A stretch of 64,000 nucleotides of DNA. It comes from Petrolisthes cinctipes. Its lineage: Eukaryota; Arthropoda; Malacostraca; Decapoda; Porcellanidae. The notes beneath the pieces are model-generated. The model was not told the origin of the DNA, searched no databases, and was given only the letters and a program-made list of their open reading frames with translations. The translations under genes and the position numbers were made by a program. Below are positions 8,740 through 19,911 of this stretch, one piece after another (position 1 is the stretch's first letter; each line of letters opens with the position of its first letter). The stretch spans positions 312,501-376,500 of the forward strand of contig JAWQEG010000135.1 of the NCBI GenBank assembly GCA_033782935.1, in the 5' to 3' direction.

Positions 8740-9642
8740 TCAAGTTACGGAATATAATCCAATTTTTTTTTCTACCACTAAATTTTTGGGGCTACTAATT
8801 CTTAATGCTCTGAGAAACAAGGTAGATATGACAGACATTTTGATAGAATCATTATGATAAGAGAAAAAATGAATGTACATATCACAATGAGTGTGTTTCC
8901 TATAGACAGTGAAAGTAGGGAAGTCATTAATATTAGTAACCAAAACATCAATTTCCCATTCCATTTTGAAATTGATAGATGGAACCAAGTCATTTAATTT
9001 GCAAAAGAAATCTTCAAAATTATTGAGACTGTTGGGCCAAAAGGAGAAAATATCATCTACATACCTATGCCATATTAGATTTGGGGGTGCAATGTTGGAT
9101 AATAACTCAGTTTCAAAAAATTCCATATACAAATTACTATGGATGGGGGATAACGGCGACCCCATAGCATTGCGAAAACGCTGAATGAAGAATTTATCAT
9201 TAAAAGAAAAAGCATTTGATGAAACACAAATATTAATTAATTCAAGGAAGGAAGATATTGGCATACCCAAATCTAAATCATAGTCTGGCATTTTCCTACT
9301 TAGAAATTCTAATACATCGTTAAGTGGCACTTTAGTGAAGAGTGAATCTACATCAAAACTTACCATTTTTCCATTAGTTAGGTTTAGAGACTTAATTTTA
9401 TCATTAAAATGTGAGGAATTTTTAATGTGTGAACTTGAGATGCATCCCACTAATGGTGATAATTTATTGGCTAAGAATGTTGATAATTTGTAGCTAAATG
9501 ATCCACAGTACGAAACAATGGGGCGAAGAGGAACACCATTCTTATGTGTTTTGGGTAGACAATATGTGTGTGGAAGTTTAGGGTTGACTTGCATGAACCA
9601 TTTGGCATCGATGTTGGGCACATTATTGAGTAGTTCTTTCAC
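8740..9642 (-). CDS. PLE reverse transcriptase ORF2, unit 4 (300 codons)
   Basis: YVDD and FDVDSLF are kept. Gly28Cys, Gly157Arg, Leu168His and loss of LPFLD make activity unlikely. Its protein is identical to those of units 6, 7 and 9. Confidence 0.85.
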   Translation of the reverse strand: MKELLNNVPNIDAKWFMQVNPKLPHTYCLPKTHKNGVPLRPIVSYCGSFSYKLSTFLANKLSPLVGCISSSHIKNSSHFNDKIKSLNLTNGKMVSFDVDSLFTKVPLNDVLEFLSRKMPDYDLDLGMPISSFLELINICVSSNAFSFNDKFFIQRFRNAMGSPLSPIHSNLYMEFFETELLSNIAPPNLIWHRYVDDIFSFWPNSLNNFEDFFCKLNDLVPSINFKMEWEIDVLVTNINDFPTFTVYRKHTHCDMYIHFFSYHNDSIKMSVISTLFLRALRISSPKNLVVEKKIGLYSVT

Positions 9643-10498
9643 AGTACGGTTGAACCGGGTGGACAGACACTTTAATTAAGGGAGAAGATCTCAACTTTTC
9701 ATAAGTGGTGACGTCATTTAATAGATTTAACATCTTTTCTTCGTAGTTAACTTTATCAAGTATCACAACTGAGTTGCTCTTGTCAGCTTTAGTTATGAAA
9801 ATGGAGTTGTTTTTTCTTAAATTCTCCAAGGCCAAACGAAACCGCCTAGGAATGGAATCATAGGAGTTAAAATGATCCAAAAAGCCATTGATTATAAAAC
9901 CATTAAGGCACGGGAAATTATGCCTTCCATTAAATACAGACGCAACAAAATCTAGGGCAATATTTCTACCAGGTTTTAGAGCAAAAGAAAAACCCAGTTG
10001 CAACACTTGATTTTCAATTTCCGATAGCACATAGGACGACAAATTCACCACTGAGCCCATAACACCACAGTTGTTCCACTCACTGGCACTGCACAATTCG
10101 CTGATGACTCTGTTGTGTCTAATCCTGGTCTTGTTCACTTCATGGTTACACTTGTTACTGGCTGTCTGAAGTACGGATTCCAACAAATCATCATGAAGGT
10201 GTCCTTTGAGAAGTCGTATGTTACGTCGAAGAAGCCAATACGACTCATCAACTTCTCGTTTTATGCAGGCAACACGCTCAAGTAGAGTGGCACGGGCAAC
10301 ATCAGGAAACGGTGTAGTCCTCCATCTAAAGAACGGCAAGAAAGACTTAGGGATGACTTGTTTATGGAGGAATTTCAGTTGAAGCTTCTTTTTCTTGACT
10401 GCCGTTAAACACTTCTTGTAACGTCGGAAGCAGGAGGTCAGGAACGGGAAAGTCAGCAGGAAGAAGGAGAAGAGGTGGTGTCTGATCGTGGGATCCAT
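9623..10498 (-). CDS. PLE ORF1, unit 4 (291 codons)
   Basis: Open from ATG 10498. The protein matches units 5, 6 and 9. Confidence 0.8.
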   Translation of the reverse strand: MDPTIRHHLFSFFLLTFPFLTSCFRRYKKCLTAVKKKKLQLKFLHKQVIPKSFLPFFRWRTTPFPDVARATLLERVACIKREVDESYWLLRRNIRLLKGHLHDDLLESVLQTASNKCNHEVNKTRIRHNRVISELCSASEWNNCGVMGSVVNLSSYVLSEIENQVLQLGFSFALKPGRNIALDFVASVFNGRHNFPCLNGFIINGFLDHFNSYDSIPRRFRLALENLRKNNSIFITKADKSNSVVILDKVNYEEKMLNLLNDVTTYEKLRSSPLIKVSVHPVQPYCERTTQ

Positions 10499-10740
10499 AA
10501 TGGAGTGGTAATTCACAATGACGTGAAGAGCAGCATGCTAAGAAAAACCCACTTTTTATAGACAAAAAGCATTTAATATGGATGTTTCGGAGGCAACTAC
10601 CTCCCTCTTCAGCAGTACAGAGTTGAATGAAACATGAAAGGAAAATAGGCAGCTGACATGAGGAGGGAGGGACAAGGTGTGTTCTGATGACAGACAACAC
10701 CTCACCTCACCTCACCCAACCGACCTGACCTGGCCATTCC

Positions 10741-11292
10741 TCAGGGATCCGACCCCACATCTGGGAGGGATTTGACCACTAGTGCTCTCATTAATGGATC
10801 TAGTTTGAGCATACCTTCATTTAAGTTAAAGTTTTTATAGTGCTGTATACATACTGATTCTAAAATTCTACGTTTCTTGAAATTGTTGCACTTAATTATC
10901 ATTTTACCAGAATTTCAATCAATACAGTGGTTGTTGTCATATACATGGAAAAAGTTAGCATTATTTGTGTTACAATTCGTCATATCTCGTTTATGTTCTT
11001 TCATTCTAACATCTAAAGATCTCCCAGTTTCACCTATATAAACTAAGTCACAGTCTTTGCAAGGAATTTTGTATACTCCTGCTTGGGGCTGAACAGTGGC
11101 ATTATTTCTTACAAGAGTAGTTTTGATACTAGAAGTATATTTGAAGGATATGTTTACATCAAGTTCTCTGCTAACTGACTGAATTTTTTCCAGACTTTTT
11201 ACATAAGGAAGACATAAATAAGGTTTCTTTTCGGACTGACATTTAGGAACATAGAAGGTTTTCCTAGCCTTATAATAAGCTTTTCTGATAAA
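10741..11292 (-). pseudogene. GIY-YIG endonuclease region, unit 5
   Basis: Carries the TAG and the HCIDW TGA; the GIY-YIG half upstream of the second stop is open. Confidence 0.85.
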
Positions 11293-11306
11293 CTAATCAG
11301 GATATT

Positions 11307-12209
11307 TCAAGTTACGGAATATAATCCAATTTTTTTTTCTACCACTAAATTTTTGGGGCTACTAATTCTTAATGCTCTGAGAAACAAGGTAGATATGACA
11401 GAAATTTTGATAGAATCATTATGATAAGAGAAAAAATGAATGTACATATCACAATGAGTGTGTTTCCTATAGACAGTGAAAGTAGGGAAGTCATTAATAT
11501 TAGTAACCAAAACATCAATTTCCCATTCCATTTTGAAATTGATAGATGGAACCAAGTCATTTAATTTGCAAAAGAAATCTTCAAAATTATTGAGACTGTT
11601 GGGCCAAAAGGAGAAAATATCATCTACATACCTATGCCATATTAGATTTGGGGGTGCAATGTTGGATAATAACTCAGTTTCAAAAAATTCCATATACAAA
11701 TTACTATGGATGGGGGATAACGGCGACCCCATAGCATTGCGAAAACGCTGAATGAAGAATTTATCATTAAAAGAAAAAGCATTTGATGAAACACAAATAT
11801 TAATTAATTCAAGGAAGGAAGATATTGGCATACCCAAATCTAAATCATAGTCTGGCATTTTCCTACTTAGAAATTCTAATACATCGTTAAGTGGCACTTT
11901 AGTGAAGAGTGAATCTACATCAAAACTTACCATTTTTCCATTAGTTAGGTTTAGAGACTTAATTTTATCATTAAAATGTGAGGAATTTTTAATGTGTGAA
12001 CTTGAGATGCATCCCACTAATGGTGATAATTTATTGGCTAAGAATGTTGATAATTTGTAGCTAAATGATCCACAGTACGAAACAATGGGGCGAAGAGGAA
12101 CACCATTCTTATGTGTTTTGGGTAGACAATATGTGTGTGGAAGTTTAGGGTTGACTTGCATGAACCATTTGGCATCGATGTTGGGCACATTATTGAGTAG
12201 TTCTTTCAC
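11307..12209 (-). CDS. PLE reverse transcriptase ORF2, unit 5 (300 codons)
   Basis: Protein identical to unit 1, including SIKIS. It has the family A substitutions and the 21-bp deletion. Confidence 0.85.
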   Translation of the reverse strand: MKELLNNVPNIDAKWFMQVNPKLPHTYCLPKTHKNGVPLRPIVSYCGSFSYKLSTFLANKLSPLVGCISSSHIKNSSHFNDKIKSLNLTNGKMVSFDVDSLFTKVPLNDVLEFLSRKMPDYDLDLGMPISSFLELINICVSSNAFSFNDKFFIQRFRNAMGSPLSPIHSNLYMEFFETELLSNIAPPNLIWHRYVDDIFSFWPNSLNNFEDFFCKLNDLVPSINFKMEWEIDVLVTNINDFPTFTVYRKHTHCDMYIHFFSYHNDSIKISVISTLFLRALRISSPKNLVVEKKIGLYSVT

Positions 12210-13065
12210 AGTACGGTTGAACCGGGTGGACAGACACTTTAATTAAGGGAGAAGATCTCAACTTTTCATAAGTGGTGACGTCATTTAATAGATTTAACAT
12301 CTTTTCTTCGTAGTTAACTTTATCAAGTATCACAACTGAGTTGCTCTTGTCAGCTTTAGTTATGAAAATGGAGTTGTTTTTTCTTAAATTCTCCAAGGCC
12401 AAACGAAACCGCCTAGGAATGGAATCATAGGAGTTAAAATGATCCAAAAAGCCATTGATTATAAAACCATTAAGGCACGGGAAATTATGCCTTCCATTAA
12501 ATACAGACGCAACAAAATCTAGGGCAATATTTCTACCAGGTTTTAGAGCAAAAGAAAAACCCAGTTGCAACACTTGATTTTCAATTTCCGATAGCACATA
12601 GGACGACAAATTCACCACTGAGCCCATAACACCACAGTTGTTCCACTCACTGGCACTGCACAATTCGCTGATGACTCTGTTGTGTCTAATCCTGGTCTTG
12701 TTCACTTCATGGTTACACTTGTTACTGGCTGTCTGAAGTACGGATTCCAACAAATCATCATGAAGGTGTCCTTTGAGAAGTCGTATGTTACGTCGAAGAA
12801 GCCAATACGACTCATCAACTTCTCGTTTTATGCAGGCAACACGCTCAAGTAGAGTGGCACGGGCAACATCAGGAAACGGTGTAGTCCTCCATCTAAAGAA
12901 CGGCAAGAAAGACTTAGGGATGACTTGTTTATGGAGGAATTTCAGTTGAAGCTTCTTTTTCTTGACTGCCGTTAAACACTTCTTGTAACGTCGGAAGCAG
13001 GAGGTCAGGAACGGGAAAGTCAGCAGGAAGAAGGAGAAGAGGTGGTGTCTGATCGTGGGATCCAT
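12190..13065 (-). CDS. PLE ORF1, unit 5 (291 codons)
   Basis: Open from ATG 13065 to the shared frame break, unlike the broken ORF1 of unit 1, whose RT it matches. Confidence 0.8.
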   Translation of the reverse strand: MDPTIRHHLFSFFLLTFPFLTSCFRRYKKCLTAVKKKKLQLKFLHKQVIPKSFLPFFRWRTTPFPDVARATLLERVACIKREVDESYWLLRRNIRLLKGHLHDDLLESVLQTASNKCNHEVNKTRIRHNRVISELCSASEWNNCGVMGSVVNLSSYVLSEIENQVLQLGFSFALKPGRNIALDFVASVFNGRHNFPCLNGFIINGFLDHFNSYDSIPRRFRLALENLRKNNSIFITKADKSNSVVILDKVNYEEKMLNLLNDVTTYEKLRSSPLIKVSVHPVQPYCERTTQ

Positions 13066-13307
13066 AATGGAGTGGTAATTCACAATGACGTGAAGAGCAG
13101 CATGCTAAGAAAAACCCACTTTTTATAGACAAAAAGCATTTAATATGGATGTTTCGGAGGCAACTACCTCCCTCTTCAGCAGTACAGAGTTGAATGAAAC
13201 ATGAAAGGAAAATAGGCAGCTGACATGAGGAGGGAGGGACAAGGTGTGTTCTGATGACAGACAACACCTCACCTCACCTCACCCAACCGACCTGACCTGG
13301 CCATTCC

Positions 13308-13859
13308 TCAGGGATCCGACCCCACATCTGGGAGGGATTTGACCACTAGTGCTCTCATTAATGGATCTAGTTTGAGCATACCTTCATTTAAGTTAAAGTT
13401 TTTATAGTGCTGTATACATACTGATTCTAAAATTCTACGTTTCTTGAAATTGTTGCACTTAATTATCATTTTACCAGAATTTCAATCAATACAGTGGTTG
13501 TTGTCATATACATGGAAAAAGTTAGCATTATTTGTGTTACAATTCGTCATATCTCGTTTATGTTCTTTCATTCTAACATCTAAAGATCTCCCAGTTTCAC
13601 CTATATAAACTAAGTCACAGTCTTTGCAAGGAATTTTGTATACTCCTGCTTGGGGCTGAACAGTGGCATTATTTCTTACAAGAGTAGTTTTGATACTAGA
13701 AGTATATTTGAAGGATATGTTTACATCAAGTTCTCTGCTAACTGACTGAATTTTTTCCAGACTTTTTACATAAGGAAGACATAAATAAGGTTTCTTTTCG
13801 GACTGACATTTAGGAACATAGAAGGTTTTCCTAGCCTTATAATAAGCTTTTCTGATAAA
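13308..13859 (-). pseudogene. GIY-YIG endonuclease region, unit 6
   Basis: TAG at the RT boundary and TGA at the HCIDW Trp; Glu of RRILES kept. Confidence 0.85.
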
Positions 13860-13873
13860 CTAATCAGGATATT

Positions 13874-14776
13874 TCAAGTTACGGAATATAATCCAATTTT
13901 TTTTTCTACCACTAAATTTTTGGGGCTACTAATTCTTAATGCTCTGAGAAACAAGGTAGATATGACAGACATTTTGATAGAATCATTATGATAAGAGAAA
14001 AAATGAATGTACATATCACAATGAGTGTGTTTCCTATAGACAGTGAAAGTAGGGAAGTCATTAATATTAGTAACCAAAACATCAATTTCCCATTCCATTT
14101 TGAAATTGATAGATGGAACCAAGTCATTTAATTTGCAAAAGAAATCTTCAAAATTATTGAGACTGTTGGGCCAAAAGGAGAAAATATCATCTACATACCT
14201 ATGCCATATTAGATTTGGGGGTGCAATGTTGGATAATAACTCAGTTTCAAAAAATTCCATATACAAATTACTATGGATGGGGGATAACGGCGACCCCATA
14301 GCATTGCGAAAACGCTGAATGAAGAATTTATCATTAAAAGAAAAAGCATTTGATGAAACACAAATATTAATTAATTCAAGGAAGGAAGATATTGGCATAC
14401 CCAAATCTAAATCATAGTCTGGCATTTTCCTACTTAGAAATTCTAATACATCGTTAAGTGGCACTTTAGTGAAGAGTGAATCTACATCAAAACTTACCAT
14501 TTTTCCATTAGTTAGGTTTAGAGACTTAATTTTATCATTAAAATGTGAGGAATTTTTAATGTGTGAACTTGAGATGCATCCCACTAATGGTGATAATTTA
14601 TTGGCTAAGAATGTTGATAATTTGTAGCTAAATGATCCACAGTACGAAACAATGGGGCGAAGAGGAACACCATTCTTATGTGTTTTGGGTAGACAATATG
14701 TGTGTGGAAGTTTAGGGTTGACTTGCATGAACCATTTGGCATCGATGTTGGGCACATTATTGAGTAGTTCTTTCAC
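13874..14776 (-). CDS. PLE reverse transcriptase ORF2, unit 6 (300 codons)
   Basis: Same protein as unit 4; T9 tail frame, LPFLD absent. Confidence 0.85.
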   Translation of the reverse strand: MKELLNNVPNIDAKWFMQVNPKLPHTYCLPKTHKNGVPLRPIVSYCGSFSYKLSTFLANKLSPLVGCISSSHIKNSSHFNDKIKSLNLTNGKMVSFDVDSLFTKVPLNDVLEFLSRKMPDYDLDLGMPISSFLELINICVSSNAFSFNDKFFIQRFRNAMGSPLSPIHSNLYMEFFETELLSNIAPPNLIWHRYVDDIFSFWPNSLNNFEDFFCKLNDLVPSINFKMEWEIDVLVTNINDFPTFTVYRKHTHCDMYIHFFSYHNDSIKMSVISTLFLRALRISSPKNLVVEKKIGLYSVT

Positions 14777-15632
14777 AGTACGGTTGAACCGGGTGGACAG
14801 ACACTTTAATTAAGGGAGAAGATCTCAACTTTTCATAAGTGGTGACGTCATTTAATAGATTTAACATCTTTTCTTCGTAGTTAACTTTATCAAGTATCAC
14901 AACTGAGTTGCTCTTGTCAGCTTTAGTTATGAAAATGGAGTTGTTTTTTCTTAAATTCTCCAAGGCCAAACGAAACCGCCTAGGAATGGAATCATAGGAG
15001 TTAAAATGATCCAAAAAGCCATTGATTATAAAACCATTAAGGCACGGGAAATTATGCCTTCCATTAAATACAGACGCAACAAAATCTAGGGCAATATTTC
15101 TACCAGGTTTTAGAGCAAAAGAAAAACCCAGTTGCAACACTTGATTTTCAATTTCCGATAGCACATAGGACGACAAATTCACCACTGAGCCCATAACACC
15201 ACAGTTGTTCCACTCACTGGCACTGCACAATTCGCTGATGACTCTGTTGTGTCTAATCCTGGTCTTGTTCACTTCATGGTTACACTTGTTACTGGCTGTC
15301 TGAAGTACGGATTCCAACAAATCATCATGAAGGTGTCCTTTGAGAAGTCGTATGTTACGTCGAAGAAGCCAATACGACTCATCAACTTCTCGTTTTATGC
15401 AGGCAACACGCTCAAGTAGAGTGGCACGGGCAACATCAGGAAACGGTGTAGTCCTCCATCTAAAGAACGGCAAGAAAGACTTAGGGATGACTTGTTTATG
15501 GAGGAATTTCAGTTGAAGCTTCTTTTTCTTGACTGCCGTTAAACACTTCTTGTAACGTCGGAAGCAGGAGGTCAGGAACGGGAAAGTCAGCAGGAAGAAG
15601 GAGAAGAGGTGGTGTCTGATCGTGGGATCCAT
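14757..15632 (-). CDS. PLE ORF1, unit 6 (291 codons)
   Basis: Open from ATG 15632; overlaps ORF2 by 20 nt in a different frame, as in all units. Confidence 0.8.
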   Translation of the reverse strand: MDPTIRHHLFSFFLLTFPFLTSCFRRYKKCLTAVKKKKLQLKFLHKQVIPKSFLPFFRWRTTPFPDVARATLLERVACIKREVDESYWLLRRNIRLLKGHLHDDLLESVLQTASNKCNHEVNKTRIRHNRVISELCSASEWNNCGVMGSVVNLSSYVLSEIENQVLQLGFSFALKPGRNIALDFVASVFNGRHNFPCLNGFIINGFLDHFNSYDSIPRRFRLALENLRKNNSIFITKADKSNSVVILDKVNYEEKMLNLLNDVTTYEKLRSSPLIKVSVHPVQPYCERTTQ

Positions 15633-15874
15633 AATGGAGTGGTAATTCACAATGACGTGAAGAGCAGCATGCTAAGAAAAACCCACTTTTTATAGACAAA
15701 AAGCATTTAATATGGATGTTTCGGAGGCAACTACCTCCCTCTTCAGCAGTACAGAGTTGAATGAAACATGAAAGGAAAATAGGCAGCTGACATGAGGAGG
15801 GAGGGACAAGGTGTGTTCTGATGACAGACAACACCTCACCTCACCTCACCCAACCGACCTGACCTGGCCATTCC

Positions 15875-16426
15875 TCAGGGATCCGACCCCACATCTGGGA
15901 GGGATTTGACCACTAGTGCTCTCATTAATGGATCTAGTTTGAGCATACCTTCATTTAAGTTAAAGTTTTTATAGTGCTGTATACATACTGATTCTAAAAT
16001 TCTACGTTTCTTGAAATTGTTGCACTTAATTATCATTTTACCAGAATTTCAATCAATACAGTGGTTGTTGTCATATACATGGAAAAAGTTAGCATTATTT
16101 GTGTTACAATTCGTCATATCTCGTTTATGTTCTTTCATTCTAACATCTAAAGATCTCCCAGTTTCACCTATATAAACTAAGTCACAGTCTTTGCAAGGAA
16201 TTTTGTATACTCCTGCTTGGGGCTGAACAGTGGCATTATTTCTTACAAGAGTAGTTTTGATACTAGAAGTATATTTGAAGGATATGTTTACATCAAGTTC
16301 TCTGCTAACTGACTGAATTTTTTCCAGACTTTTTACATAAGGAAGACATAAATAAGGTTTCTTTTCGGACTGACATTTAGGAACATAGAAGGTTTTCCTA
16401 GCCTTATAATAAGCTTTTCTGATAAA
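15875..16426 (-). pseudogene. GIY-YIG endonuclease region, unit 7
   Basis: Family A type, with both stops. It is the last such copy before the unit 2-like endonuclease of unit 8. Confidence 0.85.
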
Positions 16427-16440
16427 CTAATCAGGATATT

Positions 16441-17343
16441 TCAAGTTACGGAATATAATCCAATTTTTTTTTCTACCACTAAATTTTTGGGGCTACTAAT
16501 TCTTAATGCTCTGAGAAACAAGGTAGATATGACAGACATTTTGATAGAATCATTATGATAAGAGAAAAAATGAATGTACATATCACAATGAGTGTGTTTC
16601 CTATAGACAGTGAAAGTAGGGAAGTCATTAATATTAGTAACCAAAACATCAATTTCCCATTCCATTTTGAAATTGATAGATGGAACCAAGTCATTTAATT
16701 TGCAAAAGAAATCTTCAAAATTATTGAGACTGTTGGGCCAAAAGGAGAAAATATCATCTACATACCTATGCCATATTAGATTTGGGGGTGCAATGTTGGA
16801 TAATAACTCAGTTTCAAAAAATTCCATATACAAATTACTATGGATGGGGGATAACGGCGACCCCATAGCATTGCGAAAACGCTGAATGAAGAATTTATCA
16901 TTAAAAGAAAAAGCATTTGATGAAACACAAATATTAATTAATTCAAGGAAGGAAGATATTGGCATACCCAAATCTAAATCATAGTCTGGCATTTTCCTAC
17001 TTAGAAATTCTAATACATCGTTAAGTGGCACTTTAGTGAAGAGTGAATCTACATCAAAACTTACCATTTTTCCATTAGTTAGGTTTAGAGACTTAATTTT
17101 ATCATTAAAATGTGAGGAATTTTTAATGTGTGAACTTGAGATGCATCCCACTAATGGTGATAATTTATTGGCTAAGAATGTTGATAATTTGTAGCTAAAT
17201 GATCCACAGTACGAAACAATGGGGCGAAGAGGAACACCATTCTTATGTGTTTTGGGTAGACAATATGTGTGTGGAAGTTTAGGGTTGACTTGCATGAACC
17301 ATTTGGCATCGATGTTGGGCACATTATTGAGTAGTTCTTTCAC
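16441..17343 (-). CDS. PLE reverse transcriptase ORF2, unit 7 (300 codons)
   Basis: Differs from unit 1 by SIKMS instead of SIKIS, so the unit 1/7 match does not extend through the whole RT. Confidence 0.85.
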   Translation of the reverse strand: MKELLNNVPNIDAKWFMQVNPKLPHTYCLPKTHKNGVPLRPIVSYCGSFSYKLSTFLANKLSPLVGCISSSHIKNSSHFNDKIKSLNLTNGKMVSFDVDSLFTKVPLNDVLEFLSRKMPDYDLDLGMPISSFLELINICVSSNAFSFNDKFFIQRFRNAMGSPLSPIHSNLYMEFFETELLSNIAPPNLIWHRYVDDIFSFWPNSLNNFEDFFCKLNDLVPSINFKMEWEIDVLVTNINDFPTFTVYRKHTHCDMYIHFFSYHNDSIKMSVISTLFLRALRISSPKNLVVEKKIGLYSVT

Positions 17344-18199
17344 AGTACGGTTGAACCGGGTGGACAGACACTTTAATTAAGGGAGAAGATCTCAACTTTT
17401 CATAAGTGGTGACGTCATTTAATAGATTTAACATCTTTTCTTCGTAGTTAACTTTATCAAGTATCACAACTGAGTTGCTCTTGTCAGCTTTAGTTATGAA
17501 AATGGAGTTGTTTTTTCTTAAATTCTCCAAGGCCAAACGAAACCGCCTAGGAATGGAATCATAGGAGTTAAAATGATCCAAAAAGCCATTGATTATAAAA
17601 CCATTAAGGCACGGGAAATTATGCCTTCCATTAAATACAGACGCAACAAAATCTAGGGCAATATTTCTACCAGGTTTTAGAGCAAAAGAAAAACCCAGTT
17701 GCAACACTTGGTTTTCAATTTCCGATAGCACATAGGACGACAAATTCACCACTGAGCCCATAACACCACAGTTGTTCCACTCACTGGCACTGCACAATTC
17801 GCTGATGACTCTGTTGTGTCTAATCCTGGTCTTGTTCACTTCATGGTTACACTTGTTACTGGCTGTCTGAAGTACGGATTCCAACAAATCATCATGAAGG
17901 TGTCCTTTGAGAAGTCGTATGTTACGTCGAAGAAGCCAATACGACTCATCAACTTCTCGTTTTATGCAGGCAACACGCTCAAGTAGAGTGGCACAGGCAA
18001 CATCAGGAAACGGTGTAGTCCTCCATCTAAAGAACGGCAAGAAAGACTTAGGGATGACTTGTTTATGGAGGAATTTCAGTTGAAGCTTCTTTTTCTTGAC
18101 TGCCGTTAAACACTTCTTGTAACGTCGGAAGCAGGAGGTCAGGAACGGGAAAGTCAGCAGGAAGAAGGAGAAGAGGTGGTGTCTGATCGTGGGATCCAT
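17324..18199 (-). CDS. PLE ORF1, unit 7 (291 codons)
   Basis: Open from ATG 18199. Arg-to-Cys in PDVARATLL, caused by a CpG transition (GCACGGGC to GCACAGGC on the plus strand), is shared with unit 1, but it lacks unit 1's TGA. Confidence 0.8.
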   Translation of the reverse strand: MDPTIRHHLFSFFLLTFPFLTSCFRRYKKCLTAVKKKKLQLKFLHKQVIPKSFLPFFRWRTTPFPDVACATLLERVACIKREVDESYWLLRRNIRLLKGHLHDDLLESVLQTASNKCNHEVNKTRIRHNRVISELCSASEWNNCGVMGSVVNLSSYVLSEIENQVLQLGFSFALKPGRNIALDFVASVFNGRHNFPCLNGFIINGFLDHFNSYDSIPRRFRLALENLRKNNSIFITKADKSNSVVILDKVNYEEKMLNLLNDVTTYEKLRSSPLIKVSVHPVQPYCERTTQ

Positions 18200-18441
18200 A
18201 ATGGAGTGGTAATTCACAATGACGTGAAGAGCAGCATGCTAAGAAAAACCCACTTTTTATAGACAAAAAGCATTTAATATGGATGTTTCGGAGGCAACTA
18301 CCTCCCTCTTCAGCAGTACAGAGTTGAATGAAACATGAAAGGAAAATAGGCAGCTGACATGAGGAGGGAGGGACAAGGTGTGTTCTGATGACAGACAACA
18401 CCTCACCTCACCTCACCCAACCGACCTGACCTGGCCATTCC

Positions 18442-18993
18442 TCAGGGATCCGACCCCACATCTGGGAGGGATTTGACCACTAGTGCTCTCATTAATGGAT
18501 CTAGTTTGAGCATACCTTCATTTAAGTTAAAGTTTTTATAGTGCTGTATACATACTGATTTTAATATTCTACGTTTCTTGAAATTGTTGCACTTAATTAT
18601 CATTTTACCAGAATTCCAATCAATACAGTGGTTGTTGTCATATACATGGACAAAGTTAGCATTATTTGTGTTACAATTCGTCATATCTCGTTTATGTTCT
18701 TTCATTCTAACATCTAAAGATCTCCCAGTTTCACCTATATAAACTAAGTCACAGTCTTTGCAAGGAATTTTGTATACTCCTGCTTGGGGCTGAACAGTGG
18801 CATTATTTCTTACAAGAGTAGATTAGATACTAGAAGTATATTTGAAGGATATGTTTACATCAAGTTCTCTGCTAACTGACTGAATTTTTTCCAGACTTTT
18901 TACATAAGGAAGACATAAATAAGGTTTCTTTTCGGACTGACATTTAGGAACATAGAAGGTTTTCCTAGCCTTATAATAAGCTTTTCTGATAAA
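18442..18993 (-). pseudogene. GIY-YIG endonuclease region, unit 8
   Basis: Open for the last 87 codons (18442-18705), with RRILKS in place of RRILES and a TAA at the Lys371 site. Same as unit 2. Confidence 0.85.
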
Positions 18994-19911
18994 CTAATCA
19001 GGATATTTCAAGTTACGGAACATAATCCAATTTTTTTTTTCTACCTCTAAATTTTTGGGGCTACAATATCTTAATGCTCTGAGAAACAAGGTAGATATGA
19101 CAGACATTTTGATAGAATCATTATGATAAGAGAAAAAATGAATGTACATATCACAATGAGTGTGTTTCCTATAGACAGTGAAAGTAGGGAAGTCATTAAT
19201 ATTAGTAACCAAAACATCAATTTCCCATTCCATTTTGAAATTGATAGATGGAACCAAGTCATTTAATTTGCAAAAGAAATCTTCAAAATTATTGAGACTG
19301 TTGGGCCAAAAGGAGAAAATATCATCTACATACCTATGCCATATTAGATTTGGGGGTGCAATGTTGGATAATAACTCAGTTTCAAAAAATTCCATATACA
19401 AATTACTAAGGATGGGGGATAACGGCGACCCCATAGCATTGCGAAAACGCTGAATGAAGAATTTATCATTAAAAGAAAAAGCATTGGATGAAACACAAAT
19501 ATTAATTAATTCAAGGAAGGAAGATATTGGCATACCCAAATCTAAATCATAGTCTGGCATTTTCCTACTTAGAAATTCTAATACATCGTTAAGTGGCACT
19601 TTAGTGAAGAGTGAATCTACATCAAAACTTACCATTTTTCCATTAGTTAGGTTTAGAGACTTAATTTTATCATTAAAATGTGAGGAATTTTTAATGTGTG
19701 AACTTGAGATGCATCCCACTAATGGTGATAATTTATTGGCTAAGAATGTTGATAATTTGTAGCTAAATGATCCACAGTACGAAACAATGGGGCGAAGAGG
19801 AACACCATTCTTATGTGTTTTGGGTAGACAATATGTTTGTGGAAGTTTAGGGTTGACTTGCATGAACCATTTGGCATCGATGTTGGGCACATTATTGAGT
19901 AGTTCTTTCAC
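18994..19911 (-). CDS. PLE reverse transcriptase ORF2, unit 8 (305 codons)
   Basis: Protein identical to unit 2. It ends at TAG 18994-18996 in the Trp314 position. Confidence 0.87.
   Translation of the reverse strand: MKELLNNVPNIDAKWFMQVNPKLPQTYCLPKTHKNGVPLRPIVSYCGSFSYKLSTFLANKLSPLVGCISSSHIKNSSHFNDKIKSLNLTNGKMVSFDVDSLFTKVPLNDVLEFLSRKMPDYDLDLGMPISSFLELINICVSSNAFSFNDKFFIQRFRNAMGSPLSPILSNLYMEFFETELLSNIAPPNLIWHRYVDDIFSFWPNSLNNFEDFFCKLNDLVPSINFKMEWEIDVLVTNINDFPTFTVYRKHTHCDMYIHFFSYHNDSIKMSVISTLFLRALRYCSPKNLEVEKKNWIMFRNLKYPD

Larger units (their letters stand above)
8174..10740 (-). mobile_element. PLE unit 4 (family A, 2567 bp)
   Basis: A typical family A unit with HTYC and His168 in the RT and SYWLL in ORF1. 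Spacer 10499-10740. Confidence 0.95.
10741..13307 (-). mobile_element. PLE unit 5 (family A, 2567 bp)
   Basis: Near-identical to unit 4. It shares with unit 1 the change giving SIKIS in the RT, which links non-adjacent units. Spacer 13066-13307. Confidence 0.95.
13308..15874 (-). mobile_element. PLE unit 6 (family A, 2567 bp)
   Basis: A standard family A copy with no private lesion that I could see. Spacer 15633-15874. Confidence 0.95.
15875..18441 (-). mobile_element. PLE unit 7 (family A, 2567 bp)
   Basis: ORF1 has the AC-for-AR change that unit 1 has, and it is followed by unit 8, which matches unit 2. Units 7-8 thus repeat units 1-2. A private change gives CTTGGTTTTC near 17708. Spacer 18200-18441. 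Confidence 0.95.
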